Below, in pieces: positions 54,057 to 63,500 of a stretch of DNA of 64,000 bases (position 1 is its first letter; the number at the start of each line of letters is the position of its first letter). The DNA is taken from NCBI RefSeq assembly GCF_014117325.1, contig NZ_CP059732.1:7319001-7383000 (forward strand), written 5' to 3'. The translations under genes and the position numbers were made by a program. Under the pieces are notes generated by a model. That model saw only the letters and a program-made list of their open reading frames with translations, was not told the DNA's origin and made no database searches. Source of the stretch: Spirosoma foliorum. GTDB taxonomy: Bacteria > Bacteroidota > Bacteroidia > Cytophagales > Spirosomataceae.

Positions 54057-55190
54057 TTAGATGATCAACTTAATCTTTTCCGCGGCTTCACGCTTTGCCT
54101 TATCTACCACCTTAGCGTATATCTGGGTCGTACTTATATCCCGATGCCCGAGCATTTTAGAAATGGTATAAAGGTCAGTGCCGAGTGATAATTGCAGCGT
54201 AGCGAACGTATGTCGAAAGGCGTGGAAGGTAATGTTCCGGGTAATGCCAGCCCTCAGGCACCATTGCTGCAGTTTAAGGTTCTGCCAGGCCGAGTAAGCC
54301 AGATTGGGGAAAACTTTTTCAGAGCCTATAGCTCGGTCACCAAGCAGTGCGTAGGCTGAATCAGACATTGGTAGGGTTTCAACACCCTCAGTCTTTTTCT
54401 GGGTAAACCGTAGTGAATGTTCGCCTTCACTAGTGTATACCTCCGACCAATTGAGCTTTTCGATATCGCTATAGCGAAGCCCAGTCATAGCAGAGAACAA
54501 AGCTGCCCGTTTTAGGTCCTGCAAATCGCAATCTGCCTTAGCCAAAGCCTGAAGTTCGGCCATGGTCAAAAATTCGCGCTGGGTTTCCTTGACCGCTAAT
54601 CGCTTAACCCGCTCGCCTGGATTAAACTCTAGGACCTTGGCATCGACTGCCCGCTTCAGCGCCGTTTTAAATATGGTGAAATAGCCAACGGCCGAATTAT
54701 GGGAAAGCTCACCCTTGCCAGAGCGGACGGTGTTAAGCGTTTTGGCCGTGGTGAGGTATTGGCGAAACTGCTTGCAGAAATCCTCGGTCACATCATTGGC
54801 CAGTAGCTTGCCTTCACTAAAGTGTTCCAGGTGTTGATAAACACTCATCCAATTATTTCGGCTGCCAAGACTACGCTTTTGCTTTTCCGTTTCAGCCTGC
54901 CCCTTGAACCAAGTTAGAAAATCAGCATTGGCTACTGCCTTATTTAAAAAGCCGTAGTGTCCGCTCTGAATGGCGAGCTGCCGCTGAGCGCAAATGTTTT
55001 CGCCTAATAAGCGGGTTTCTTTATTGTGCCTCCTCTCCAGATCAATTCGTGGCTTTTCATACACGTATAACCCTAAGAACTCCCGGCGTGTGGGCTTTCC
55101 TGTCTCAGGGTGAGGGATAGCCGGGTAGAAGTCAAGGTAGAGGCTTTTGCGTCCGTCGTTGATTGGCTTCTCGCGCAGGGTGACTTTCAT
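54057..55190 (-). CDS. Tyrosine recombinase/integrase
   Basis: 377 residues. An Arm-type N-terminal domain ('MKVTLREKPINDGRKSLYLD') and a SAM-like core-binding domain (about 85-185) precede the catalytic domain. The catalytic residues are Arg239 ('TGLRYSD'), His323 and Arg326 ('FHAFRHTF'), His349 ('LGHRDIS') and Tyr358. It cuts and joins the att sites of the element. It lies 145 bp from the right att copy in msrA. Confidence 0.95.
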   Translation of the reverse strand: MKVTLREKPINDGRKSLYLDFYPAIPHPETGKPTRREFLGLYVYEKPRIDLERRHNKETRLLGENICAQRQLAIQSGHYGFLNKAVANADFLTWFKGQAETEKQKRSLGSRNNWMSVYQHLEHFSEGKLLANDVTEDFCKQFRQYLTTAKTLNTVRSGKGELSHNSAVGYFTIFKTALKRAVDAKVLEFNPGERVKRLAVKETQREFLTMAELQALAKADCDLQDLKRAALFSAMTGLRYSDIEKLNWSEVYTSEGEHSLRFTQKKTEGVETLPMSDSAYALLGDRAIGSEKVFPNLAYSAWQNLKLQQWCLRAGITRNITFHAFRHTFATLQLSLGTDLYTISKMLGHRDISTTQIYAKVVDKAKREAAEKIKLII

Positions 55191-55297
55191 TTGTACCTTC
55201 AGTAATGTTGCTTGTATCCCGGATACGTCAAAGGTACAGATTATAACTAAACAAGTCTATAGCAAACTAGTAGTAAGTGGAAATATAGGCAACAAAA

Positions 55298-55318
55298 AAG
55301 CCCCATTTTCAGGGGCTT
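55298..55318 (-). terminator. Element-supplied terminator for msrA
   Basis: On the minus strand the stem AAGCCCC...GGGGCTT is followed by TTTTTTG, 24 bp beyond the msrA stop. It replaces the native terminator left at 26.4 kb. Confidence 0.75.
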
Positions 55319-55334
55319 AGGGTATTTTTTTACT

Positions 55335-55382
55335 AGTTGCCTTAGTTTTGTAAAGCAGGTTTCAATTTCTCTTTGAAAACCT
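55335..55382. repeat. Right attachment repeat, inside msrA
   Basis: It covers the last 13 or so codons of msrA plus 7 bp beyond the stop and matches 26462-26509 at 47 of 48 positions. Confidence 0.9.
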
Positions 55383-55908
55383 TGCGGAACTTGTCTACTT
55401 TGGGCGCAACTACGAACGCGCAATAGCCTTGGTTAGGATTATTGGCAAAATAGCTCTGGTGGTAAGCTTCGGCTTCGTAGAACGTTTCGGCGGGGGTAAT
55501 TTCCGTTACGATTGGCTTATCATAAGCGCCTGATTTATCTAGTTCCGCTTTGGCTGTTTCGGCCAGTTGCTTTTGTTCATCGTTATGATAAAAAATCACA
55601 GACCGATACTGCGTACCAATGTCGTTGCCCTGACGATTCAATGACGTTGGGTCGTGGCTCCGGAAAAAGGCTTCCAGCATTTCCTGATACGTGATTTTGC
55701 TGGGGTCATACGTGATTTCTACACACTCGGCATGGCCAGTTTCACCAGTGCAAACCTCTTTATACGTAGGATTGACTTTATGACCACCTTCGTAGCCCGA
55801 TACGGCATCAATAACCCCATCCAGCGATTCATAAAGGGCTTCTGTACACCAGAAACAGCCTGTTCCAAATGTTGCTTTGGCCAGATTGGCCGATTGATTT
55901 GTCGTCAT
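55342..55908 (-). CDS. msrA: Peptide-methionine (S)-S-oxide reductase
   Basis: 188 residues, with the 'GCFWC' motif (nucleophile Cys18, Cys21) and 'YEGGHKVNPTYKEVCTGETG' that define MsrA. It repairs oxidised methionine. The last codons are the integration site of the adjacent element, which regenerated an intact C-terminus ('KEKLKPALQN'). Confidence 0.96.
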   Translation of the reverse strand: MTTNQSANLAKATFGTGCFWCTEALYESLDGVIDAVSGYEGGHKVNPTYKEVCTGETGHAECVEITYDPSKITYQEMLEAFFRSHDPTSLNRQGNDIGTQYRSVIFYHNDEQKQLAETAKAELDKSGAYDKPIVTEITPAETFYEAEAYHQSYFANNPNQGYCAFVVAPKVDKFRKVFKEKLKPALQN

Positions 55909-56005
55909 AAATCGTAATTCTATAAACCTCCTGGGTTTTGCAAACCTTATAGGTTTTATTCGGTTAATTTGCCTGACTAATTAACAGTACTTACTCGCGT
56001 AAAGT

Positions 56006-56902
56006 TTGCGCCAACTGCCTGTGAAAGACTTCAAAATCGATCGATTCCGCCATGATGGCGACAAATCATTTAAACTGAAAAAAGAGCCGACCAAAGTAGA
56101 TGACCTCTATGAAGACGACGCTCATTATGAGGCCTTACTTCGGCAGCAGGCAGCAGAAATTGATAAGTGGCAGGAGCGGATGTATGCCCACAATCGCTAT
56201 GGATTGGTGGTTGTGTTTCAGGCATTGGATGCTGCCGGAAAAGATGGAACCATTCAGCATGTATTTACGGGTACCAATCCGGCTGGCGTTCGGGTCTATT
56301 CATTCAAACGCCCGACGGACCAGGAACTTGATCACGATTTTTTATGGCGTAGCTGGCGCGAACTGCCCGAACGCGGCATGATCGGGATTTTTAATCGGTC
56401 GTATTATGAAGAAGTATTGGTGACGAAAGTTCACCCTGAAATCCTGACACTGAGTCAGCGATTACCCGAAAAAGCGACCGAAGATTTAGATAAACTCTTT
56501 AAGCATCGCTACGAAGCCATTCGGGATATGGAGCAGTTTCTGTACCGAAATGGCTTTCCAACGGTTAAGTTTTATCTGCACGTTTCGAAAGAAGAACAGG
56601 CCGATCGGCTGATTGCCCGGATTCAGGATCAGGAGAAAAACTGGAAATTTGAGGAGGGTGATGTCAAAGAGCGGGATTTCTGGGACGATTATCAGGAGGC
56701 TTATGAAACCTGCATTTCTGAAACGGCTACCGATAATTCCCCCTGGTACGTTATCCCCGCCGATGATAAAAAGAATATGCGGTTACTGGTAGGTCGAATT
56801 ATCATCGAAGAACTCAAAAAACTGCCGATTACCAATCCTGAGCCAGACGAAAAACGCTTTAAAGAATTACAGAAACTAATTGCGGTTATTAAGGCTCAGT
56901 AA
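56006..56902 (+). CDS. PPK2-family polyphosphate kinase
   Basis: 298 residues. The Walker A-like 'DAAGKDGTIQHV' lies near residues 75-86 and 'FNRSYYEEVLV' near residue 130, the PPK2 fingerprint. These enzymes transfer phosphate between polyphosphate and nucleotides. The start is a TTG at 56006 or a GTG at 56021; no ATG fits. It is divergent from msrA. Confidence 0.9.
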   Translation: MRQLPVKDFKIDRFRHDGDKSFKLKKEPTKVDDLYEDDAHYEALLRQQAAEIDKWQERMYAHNRYGLVVVFQALDAAGKDGTIQHVFTGTNPAGVRVYSFKRPTDQELDHDFLWRSWRELPERGMIGIFNRSYYEEVLVTKVHPEILTLSQRLPEKATEDLDKLFKHRYEAIRDMEQFLYRNGFPTVKFYLHVSKEEQADRLIARIQDQEKNWKFEEGDVKERDFWDDYQEAYETCISETATDNSPWYVIPADDKKNMRLLVGRIIIEELKKLPITNPEPDEKRFKELQKLIAVIKAQ

Positions 56903-56947
56903 GTAGCGCGGACGGTCCACCGCAACGGTGGACCGTCCGCGCTACTT
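56901..56947. repeat. Perfect inverted repeat, 22-bp arms (GTAGCGCGGAC family)
   Basis: Arms 56901-56922 and 56926-56947 are exact complements around a 3-nt loop, just after the PPK2 stop. It is related to 5642-5668. Confidence 0.85.
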
Positions 56948-57033
56948 ATTGGTTTTGTCCAATGGCAACTACCGTTCAGCGCCTGTTTTAGCTACTTTAT
57001 CTAATTTTTGCCTAACCTTAATAGGAGTAGACA

Positions 57034-57041
57034 TACTTTTG
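57034..57041 (+). promoter_or_regulatory. Bacteroidota -7 box TACTTTTG with upstream TTTG
   Basis: It matches TAnnTTTG; a TTTG at 57007-57010 lies 23 bp upstream, slightly longer than the usual spacer. It is 52 bp before the TonB receptor start. Confidence 0.4.
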
Positions 57042-57092
57042 CGTTAACAATCTGAACCGCCATTTCTGGATAGGCGGTCTATAACTAACGCA

Positions 57093-59525
57093 ATGAAACA
57101 TAGTTCTATACACTGGTTATACGGTCTACTACTGATTTGTCTGCCTCTCCAAAGCAGTCTGGCACAAGGCTCACTAACGACGAATACCATTGGTAAAGGG
57201 CAGGAAAAAGGTGCCCGATCTGCTGGCTTCACAGTAAGTGGGTATATTAAAGATGCGACTAATGGCGAGGGCCTGATTGGGGTATCGGTTTATGTAAAAG
57301 AAACCAGCACCGGGGCCGTCACAAATAGCTATGGATTCTTCGCAGTCACGTTACCAGCAGGTACTTATAACGTTGTGATCAGCTACGTTGGTTACGAAAA
57401 ACAGACCAAAGTAGTTGACCTGACTGCGCATGACGTTCGCCTTGATCTTGAACTGAAACAGGAGGGAAAGCAGCTTCAGGAGGTTGTTGTTTCGACAACA
57501 CGTGAAGACGACAACGTCAAGAATATTGAAATGAGCGTCAACAAGATTGACGTGAAAACGCTGAAACGGATTCCGGCGCTGTTAGGGGAAGTTGACGTAA
57601 TCAGAAGTATTCAATTGTTGCCTGGCGTATCGACAGTAGGTGAGGGGGCCACTGGGTTCAACGTTCGGGGCGGCAGTATCGACCAGAATCTGGTGCTGCT
57701 GGACGAAGCTCCGGTTTATAATTCATCCCACTTGTTTGGTTTCTTCTCGGTTTTTAATCCCGATGCGGTAAAAGATGTAAAGCTGATTAAAGGTGGTATT
57801 CCCTCAAACTATGGCGGACGGATTGCCTCAATTCTGGATGTTCGTCTGAAAGAAGGGAATGCCAAGAAACCAGAGGTAAATGGCGGAATTGGCCTGATAT
57901 TTAGTCGATTGTCGTATGAGCGCCCACTGTTCAAGGGCAAAGGATCGTTCATTGTGGCCGCCCGTCGTTCATATGCCGATATTCTGGCTCAGCCTTTTTT
58001 GAACAGCGATCTAAAAGGAGCGAAATTCTATTTTTACGATCTGACGGCGAAAGGCAATTACCACATCAACGATAAAAATACCGTCTTTTTATCGGGCTAT
58101 CTAGGCCGCGATGTATTCGGGTCAGATTTTGGATTCAACTGGGGCAACACTACGCTTTCTGCCCGCTGGAATCACGTATTTAGTAATCGCCTGTTTCTGA
58201 ACACAACGGCTTATTACAGCAACTACGATTATTCGCTGAACACCGACCTGAAACAGAAAACGCCAAACGACTATTTCAAAACGGATTCCCGTATTCTGGA
58301 TTATAGTATCAAACCTGATTTCTCCTTTTTTCTGGGTAAGAACACGATCACCTTTGGCGGACAGGCCATCGTGCATGACTTCCAGCCCGGTACCGCTACG
58401 GCCGCCAGTGCGGGAAGCGTTCGCTCGTTCGGGATTGCGAATAAACATGCCCTCGAAAGCGCGCTTTACATTGGTAACGAGCAGCAAACAACGCCTAAAC
58501 TGCAACTCCAGTACGGGCTGCGGTATTCCCTCTTTCAGTACAAAGGACCGGGTGAGGCCTATACATTCCAGACGAATGTGCCGCTCGGAACCCGGCGTGA
58601 GGTGGTTACAACAGTGGATTATAAGGGGAGTGATGTCATAAAAACCTATGGAAACTGGGAGCCCCGTTTTGCCGCCAAGTACGATCTGACTGATAACAGC
58701 TCACTAAAGCTGAGTTATAATCGGCTGGCGCAGTACATTCACCTGATTTCTAATACCACAGCGTCAACTCCGCTGGATATCTGGACACCCTCGACCAATA
58801 ATATTAAGCCACAGATTGCAGACCAGATTGCTGGTGGATATTTCAAAAACTTTGGGCGCTCAGGGAATGAATTCGAAGCGTCGGTTGAGGTGTATTACAA
58901 ATGGTTGCAAAACCAGATTGACTACATCGACGGGGCTAGCCTGATCCTGAATAAATACCTCGAAGGTGATTTGCTGAGTGGAAAAGGCCGGGCTTACGGC
59001 GCTGAGTTTTTCGTGAAACGAAACACGGGTGTCGTGAATGGCTGGATTAGCTACACGTTGGCCAAAACCGAACGGCAGGTGGATGGTATCAACAATAACA
59101 ATTGGTACCCAACCCGGTACGACAAACGCCACACCTTAACCTCGGTGTTGTTGTTCGACCCGCCTAATGCGAAACGCTGGAATTTCTCGGCCACATTTAC
59201 CTATGCCAGTGGTACGCCCGGTACCTTCCCAACGGGCCGGTTTGTGTTTGATGGGCACGTAGAGCCTATCTACGAAGGCCGCAACAACTACCGGATTCCT
59301 GCTTACCACCGGCTCGATCTGGCAGCAACCTTACAAGGACGCAAACGACCCGGCAAACGTAAAGAGGACAACTGGGTTTTCTCGGTTTATAACGCCTACG
59401 CGCGTAAAAATGCGTTCTCGGTGTATTTCCAGCCGAACGCCGACAATCCCCAGGTTACTCAGGCCATTCGGTACTCCGTATTTGCGACAATCATTCCTTC
59501 GGTGACGTATAATTTCAAATTCTAA
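57093..59525 (+). CDS. TonB-dependent receptor with carboxypeptidase-like domain
   Basis: 810 residues with a signal peptide ('LLLICLPLQSSLAQ'). A CarboxypepD_reg-like domain is at about residues 48-135 ('TNSYGFFAVTLPAGTYNVVI'). The plug follows near residue 155 ('LPGVSTVGEGATGFNVRGGS') and then the beta-barrel ending in Phe. It imports a ligand across the outer membrane using TonB energy. Its stop overlaps the start of the DUF4249 gene, so both form one unit. Confidence 0.93.
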   Translation: MKHSSIHWLYGLLLICLPLQSSLAQGSLTTNTIGKGQEKGARSAGFTVSGYIKDATNGEGLIGVSVYVKETSTGAVTNSYGFFAVTLPAGTYNVVISYVGYEKQTKVVDLTAHDVRLDLELKQEGKQLQEVVVSTTREDDNVKNIEMSVNKIDVKTLKRIPALLGEVDVIRSIQLLPGVSTVGEGATGFNVRGGSIDQNLVLLDEAPVYNSSHLFGFFSVFNPDAVKDVKLIKGGIPSNYGGRIASILDVRLKEGNAKKPEVNGGIGLIFSRLSYERPLFKGKGSFIVAARRSYADILAQPFLNSDLKGAKFYFYDLTAKGNYHINDKNTVFLSGYLGRDVFGSDFGFNWGNTTLSARWNHVFSNRLFLNTTAYYSNYDYSLNTDLKQKTPNDYFKTDSRILDYSIKPDFSFFLGKNTITFGGQAIVHDFQPGTATAASAGSVRSFGIANKHALESALYIGNEQQTTPKLQLQYGLRYSLFQYKGPGEAYTFQTNVPLGTRREVVTTVDYKGSDVIKTYGNWEPRFAAKYDLTDNSSLKLSYNRLAQYIHLISNTTASTPLDIWTPSTNNIKPQIADQIAGGYFKNFGRSGNEFEASVEVYYKWLQNQIDYIDGASLILNKYLEGDLLSGKGRAYGAEFFVKRNTGVVNGWISYTLAKTERQVDGINNNNWYPTRYDKRHTLTSVLLFDPPNAKRWNFSATFTYASGTPGTFPTGRFVFDGHVEPIYEGRNNYRIPAYHRLDLAATLQGRKRPGKRKEDNWVFSVYNAYARKNAFSVYFQPNADNPQVTQAIRYSVFATIIPSVTYNFKF

Positions 59526-60430
59526 TGAAATCAATTCTGCTATTTTCACTTCTCGCTGTAGCTATTCTCAGTCTGGATAGCTGCACGACAGTTATTGATG
59601 CCCAACTCGATACCGGCCCTGTTCATCTTTCGGTGCAGGGTATTCTGACCAATCAGCCCGGTTCGCAAACGATTATTCTGACGCAGACAGCGGCTTATTT
59701 TGATAGTAGTACGCCACCTGCGGCTACCAGTGCAACGGTTACTGTAACAGACGACGCAGGAAAGACGTATCGTTTTCTGGATGCGAAAAATACAGGGTAT
59801 TATGTGTGGCAGCCAACGGGTAAAGACACACTAGGGCACATTGGCCGGACGTATCAACTTACCATTGGTTATCAGGGTGAAACCTATCGGGCTAGTTCGA
59901 AAGTAAATCCGGTTCCACCCATAGACTCGATTATTTTTGTGAAGCGAAAACGGAGTCCGTTATCCAAGATAGAAGGCTACCGGGCGGAGTTTTATGCCAA
60001 CGATATACCGAACGAAACGGACTATTACCGGGTTCGGTTTTTCCGCAATGGCGAGCTGCAAAATAAACCGAATAACATCATTACGTCGCAGGATGGTGGA
60101 TTTCGGGGTAACAATAATGGCGTTACAGATGGGCTCACGTTTATTGTACCCATTCGCCGGGCCATCAATCCAGATAGCCTGTATGCGCTGAACGATAACG
60201 TGACGGTTGAACTCCATTCGCTAACGCTGGAGGCCATTAACTTCTGGCAGCAGACACGAACGCAGATTACCAACGGGGGGCTATTTGCCACACCACCCGT
60301 CAATGTGCCAACCAACATCATTAACGATAATGCCAGCGGCCGAAAAGCCACCGGCTTCTTCATGACATCGGCCGTACGAACGCGGAGCGCTAGCGTAGTA
60401 CCGGCGAATATCCGAGTTCGGGAAGATTGA
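59525..60430 (+). CDS. DUF4249 lipoprotein
   Basis: 301 residues with a lipoprotein signal ('ILSLDSC', Cys near residue 20). The rest matches DUF4249, a beta-rich family encoded with TonB receptors in Bacteroidota. It is probably the surface-exposed partner of the receptor. The genes overlap by 1 bp. Confidence 0.88.
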   Translation: MKSILLFSLLAVAILSLDSCTTVIDAQLDTGPVHLSVQGILTNQPGSQTIILTQTAAYFDSSTPPAATSATVTVTDDAGKTYRFLDAKNTGYYVWQPTGKDTLGHIGRTYQLTIGYQGETYRASSKVNPVPPIDSIIFVKRKRSPLSKIEGYRAEFYANDIPNETDYYRVRFFRNGELQNKPNNIITSQDGGFRGNNNGVTDGLTFIVPIRRAINPDSLYALNDNVTVELHSLTLEAINFWQQTRTQITNGGLFATPPVNVPTNIINDNASGRKATGFFMTSAVRTRSASVVPANIRVRED

Positions 60431-60432
60431 TT

Positions 60433-60519
60433 TTTTTTGTCATTTCGACTTCAGGAGAAATCTCAAGCTTGACTAATACGCAATGTTGAGATTTCTCCTG
60501 AAGTCGAAATGACAAAAAA
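60433..60519. repeat. Perfect inverted repeat, 34-bp arms (GTCATTTCGACTTCAGGAG family)
   Basis: Arms 60433-60466 and 60486-60519 are exact complements with T/A-rich outer ends. It lies between converging genes and can terminate both. It is a homologue of 20863-20944. Confidence 0.85.
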
Positions 60520-60526
60520 TATTGAC

Positions 60527-63500
60527 CTACTTCTTTACAAGCTCTTCTCCCGGTAATAACCAAACCCCCCGCGCTGATTGTCCGTAGAACGAAGTTCCGA
60601 ACGGAATTTCCTGTCGTCGGGTGTGTCCGTTTTTCAGGCGAATCGTAACGGATGTTGCTTTGGTATCTATCGGGGCAAATGTTTGCGGTTGTTGTACGGC
60701 AAATACCCGTAACGGACCTCGGTTCTCAGTTACCGCCAGTCGGCAATGACCCTGAGCGTCGGGGAAACTAACCAGCGCTTTGGCATTACCCGGAACAAAG
60801 AAGCCAGTTTGGTCCATCGTAAGTGGTGAGAACCCACCTTTGCCATCGCCTTTCAGCACCAGCCCATTAAAGGCATCCATGCGGCCTCCCACCATATCGC
60901 TACCGTGTTCATTGCCCACAAGGACAGCGTCCAGATTTCCATCGCCATCAACATCCTGAGCAGTCATGCCAAATAGAGGGGCTGTCTGTGCCATAATTGG
61001 TAAAGGCCGAATCTCAAATTTTCCGTTGCCCTTATTTTCAATATAGCTGCTCTGCGTATAATTGGCGGTCAGTTTCAGTGCCTGATTGCGTTCGTCTTCG
61101 GTTAAGATCTGACTGATGGTGGCTTGGCCGAAGGGAGCGTATTTGAGGTATCGCTTTTTGATCCCGATCATCTGTTTGATCATATCGTCCCAGCCGAAGT
61201 ACGGATATTCCTCGTATTGACCTTTGGCGTTTTTGAAATAAACGGTTGGGAATGCGTCGTAGAAACCGTTGTTGTCGAAATCGCCAGCGTAGATACGCAC
61301 AGGCCGTTCGGTGCTGGCGCGGAGTAGGGTGTTTTGGCCCATATTGCCCGCCAGATAATCTATATCGCCATCGTTGTCGAAATCGCCGGGTGTCAGGGAG
61401 TTCCAGAAGCCCAGTTTATCGGACAGGCCACTGTTGTCGAGCGGCTGCAAATGACCTTTGTCATTCTTGAGCATCGTGAGTGGTGCCCATTCGCTGGCCA
61501 ATAGGAGATCCTCGTCGCCATCATTGTCAAAATCTGTCCAGAGAGCATCACAGGTCAGACCGCCTTTTGCCAGAACTGGAGCTACTTCTTTCGTGACGTC
61601 GGTAAAATGAGGTTGCCCTTTTTTGCTGTCGTTACGGAGAATATAACTAGGAACAGCCATCGGGTATTTGTATGGCTCAACCCGACCGCCAACAAATAAA
61701 TCGAGGTCACCATCTTTGTCGAAGTCAGATGCTTTTACACAGGAAGCATTGAGCTGGAAGTTTGGCAATGCATTGGCATCTAGAGTAAAGTTGCCTTTCC
61801 CGTCGTTCACATAAAGCCGATGGCGCAATGCTGCGGCTATTTGGTCGACTGGAAATTCAGGACTTCCGCTAGCGGCATACAAGTCCAGATCGCCATCAGC
61901 ATCGGCATCGAACAACAGAAGCCCGGCATCTTCGGATAGCTTGGTTGGTAGTGGCTTCAGAACAAAATGCCCATTAGGTTGCTGAAGCAGCAATTCGGTT
62001 GAATATTTAGAGCTTCCGCCAACAACCATATCTGCCAAACCATCGCCATTTACATCACCTACGGCTAATGCAGGGCCGTATTCCGTGAGTTTGTGGAGTA
62101 AGGTTTTTTGCAGATTGAAGTCAATGATGTCGGTTTCCTCATGCTTGTAGGTGATGCCTAAATCGGCCGTAACGTCTTTCAATAGGGTTTTAGGAGCCGC
62201 AACAATCTCATTGGCTTCTCCCGGCTTCGCATCAGTTGCCTTCACTGTAATCGTCTGATCGGCATTGACATCCGGGAAAATCTGGACACGTCCACCCGGC
62301 CAGGTTACTTTTAGATTCTTGATGGTCTTGATCTTGCCTAAACCAAGGTGCGCGATGGGTTCAACGCTCGACAGGAAGCCCCGGTACGGCGTATGTTCAT
62401 AAAATTCTTTTCGGCCATCGGGTAATTCATACTCAACGATGGCTCCCAAACCCATTACATTGGCTCCGTCGCCCTGGAATCGGATGCGGAGATAATGCGC
62501 CTGTTCGGATTTTTTATTGGTCAGGGTATTTCGGTAGACGAACGCTTCGTCGTCGATATTATTGACGATGTAATCGAGATCGCCATCACCATCAAAATCG
62601 GCATAGGCGGCTCCATTCGCGAAATTTGGTTCACTCAATCCCCAAAGGTCGGTTACGTTCTCAAAAACCGGACCGCCAGAATTACCCCGATTTCGGTACG
62701 CATAGTCGCTAACTTTCACTCTGGGTATTTTTTCGGTCAATTCCTTGCGAAGTCCATCGTTCAGGTACGTATTGACGGAGCTGTAATAATTCGTAAAATC
62801 GCGGTCGGTTACGTCGCGGGGGAAACCGTTGGTAATTAATAAATCCCGGTAGCCATCGTGGTCAAAATCAGCTAGCAGTGGTGCCCAACTCCATTCGGTT
62901 TCGGCTACCCCCGATAGCATACTGATTTCACTAAAAATAGGCATGCCCACGTGCGATGTATCAATAGGTCGTACGCCCTGATTCAGTTGCAGGGTATTAC
63001 GGGCATACTGATGCTCATAGCCTAGTCTGTCCCACTCCTGATAGGCATAGTAGCTGCTGGGGCCCATCAAACTCTTTTTGCGCAGGTTGTCTTCGGGCAA
63101 CATATCGACGGCTATAATGTCGGCTAGACCATCGCCGTTAATGTCGGCCACATCATTTCCCATGGCCGATGAACTGGTGTGTTTGAACGACTCGTGTGCG
63201 CGATTGGTAAACGTGCCATTGTGATTATTAATGTAGAGCACATCATTCGTCGCGAAATCGTTGGTTACGTAAATGTCTTTCCAGCCATCCCGATTGATAT
63301 CGCAAATGTTCATGCCGAGTCCATAGCCTTCAGCCAGAACGCCAGCTTGTTTGGTCACATCCGTAAAGAATGCATGACCCCGTTTAGGGTCGAAATCGTT
63401 CCGATACAGGCGGTCGGTGTTGACAGAAGTGCCGTCGTCTACTCGTGTACGCAGGTTGTTTGGGTTTTTAGGATCGGCAATCTGATCAACAAGTACGAAC

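Larger units (their letters stand above)
26462..55382. mobile_element. 28.9-kb integrative element in the 3' end of msrA
   Basis: It is bounded by 48-bp direct repeats (26462-26509 and 55335-55382). A tyrosine integrase lies next to the right end, as is usual. The element carries recombination, replication, regulatory, SOS-polymerase and defence-like genes plus an orphan tape-measure-like gene. No terminase, portal, capsid, relaxase or type IV secretion genes were recognised. Its intergenic DNA is AT-richer than the host and lacks the low-complexity hairpins common in host gaps. The best reading is a phage satellite, decayed prophage or non-conjugative genomic island. Confidence 0.88.

Noticed and set aside
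26462..55382. Complete prophage
   Set aside because: No terminase, portal, capsid or tail-tube genes are recognised; only the tape-measure-like gene is phage structural.
26462..55382. Conjugative element (ICE)
   Set aside because: No relaxase, coupling protein or type IV secretion genes were seen.
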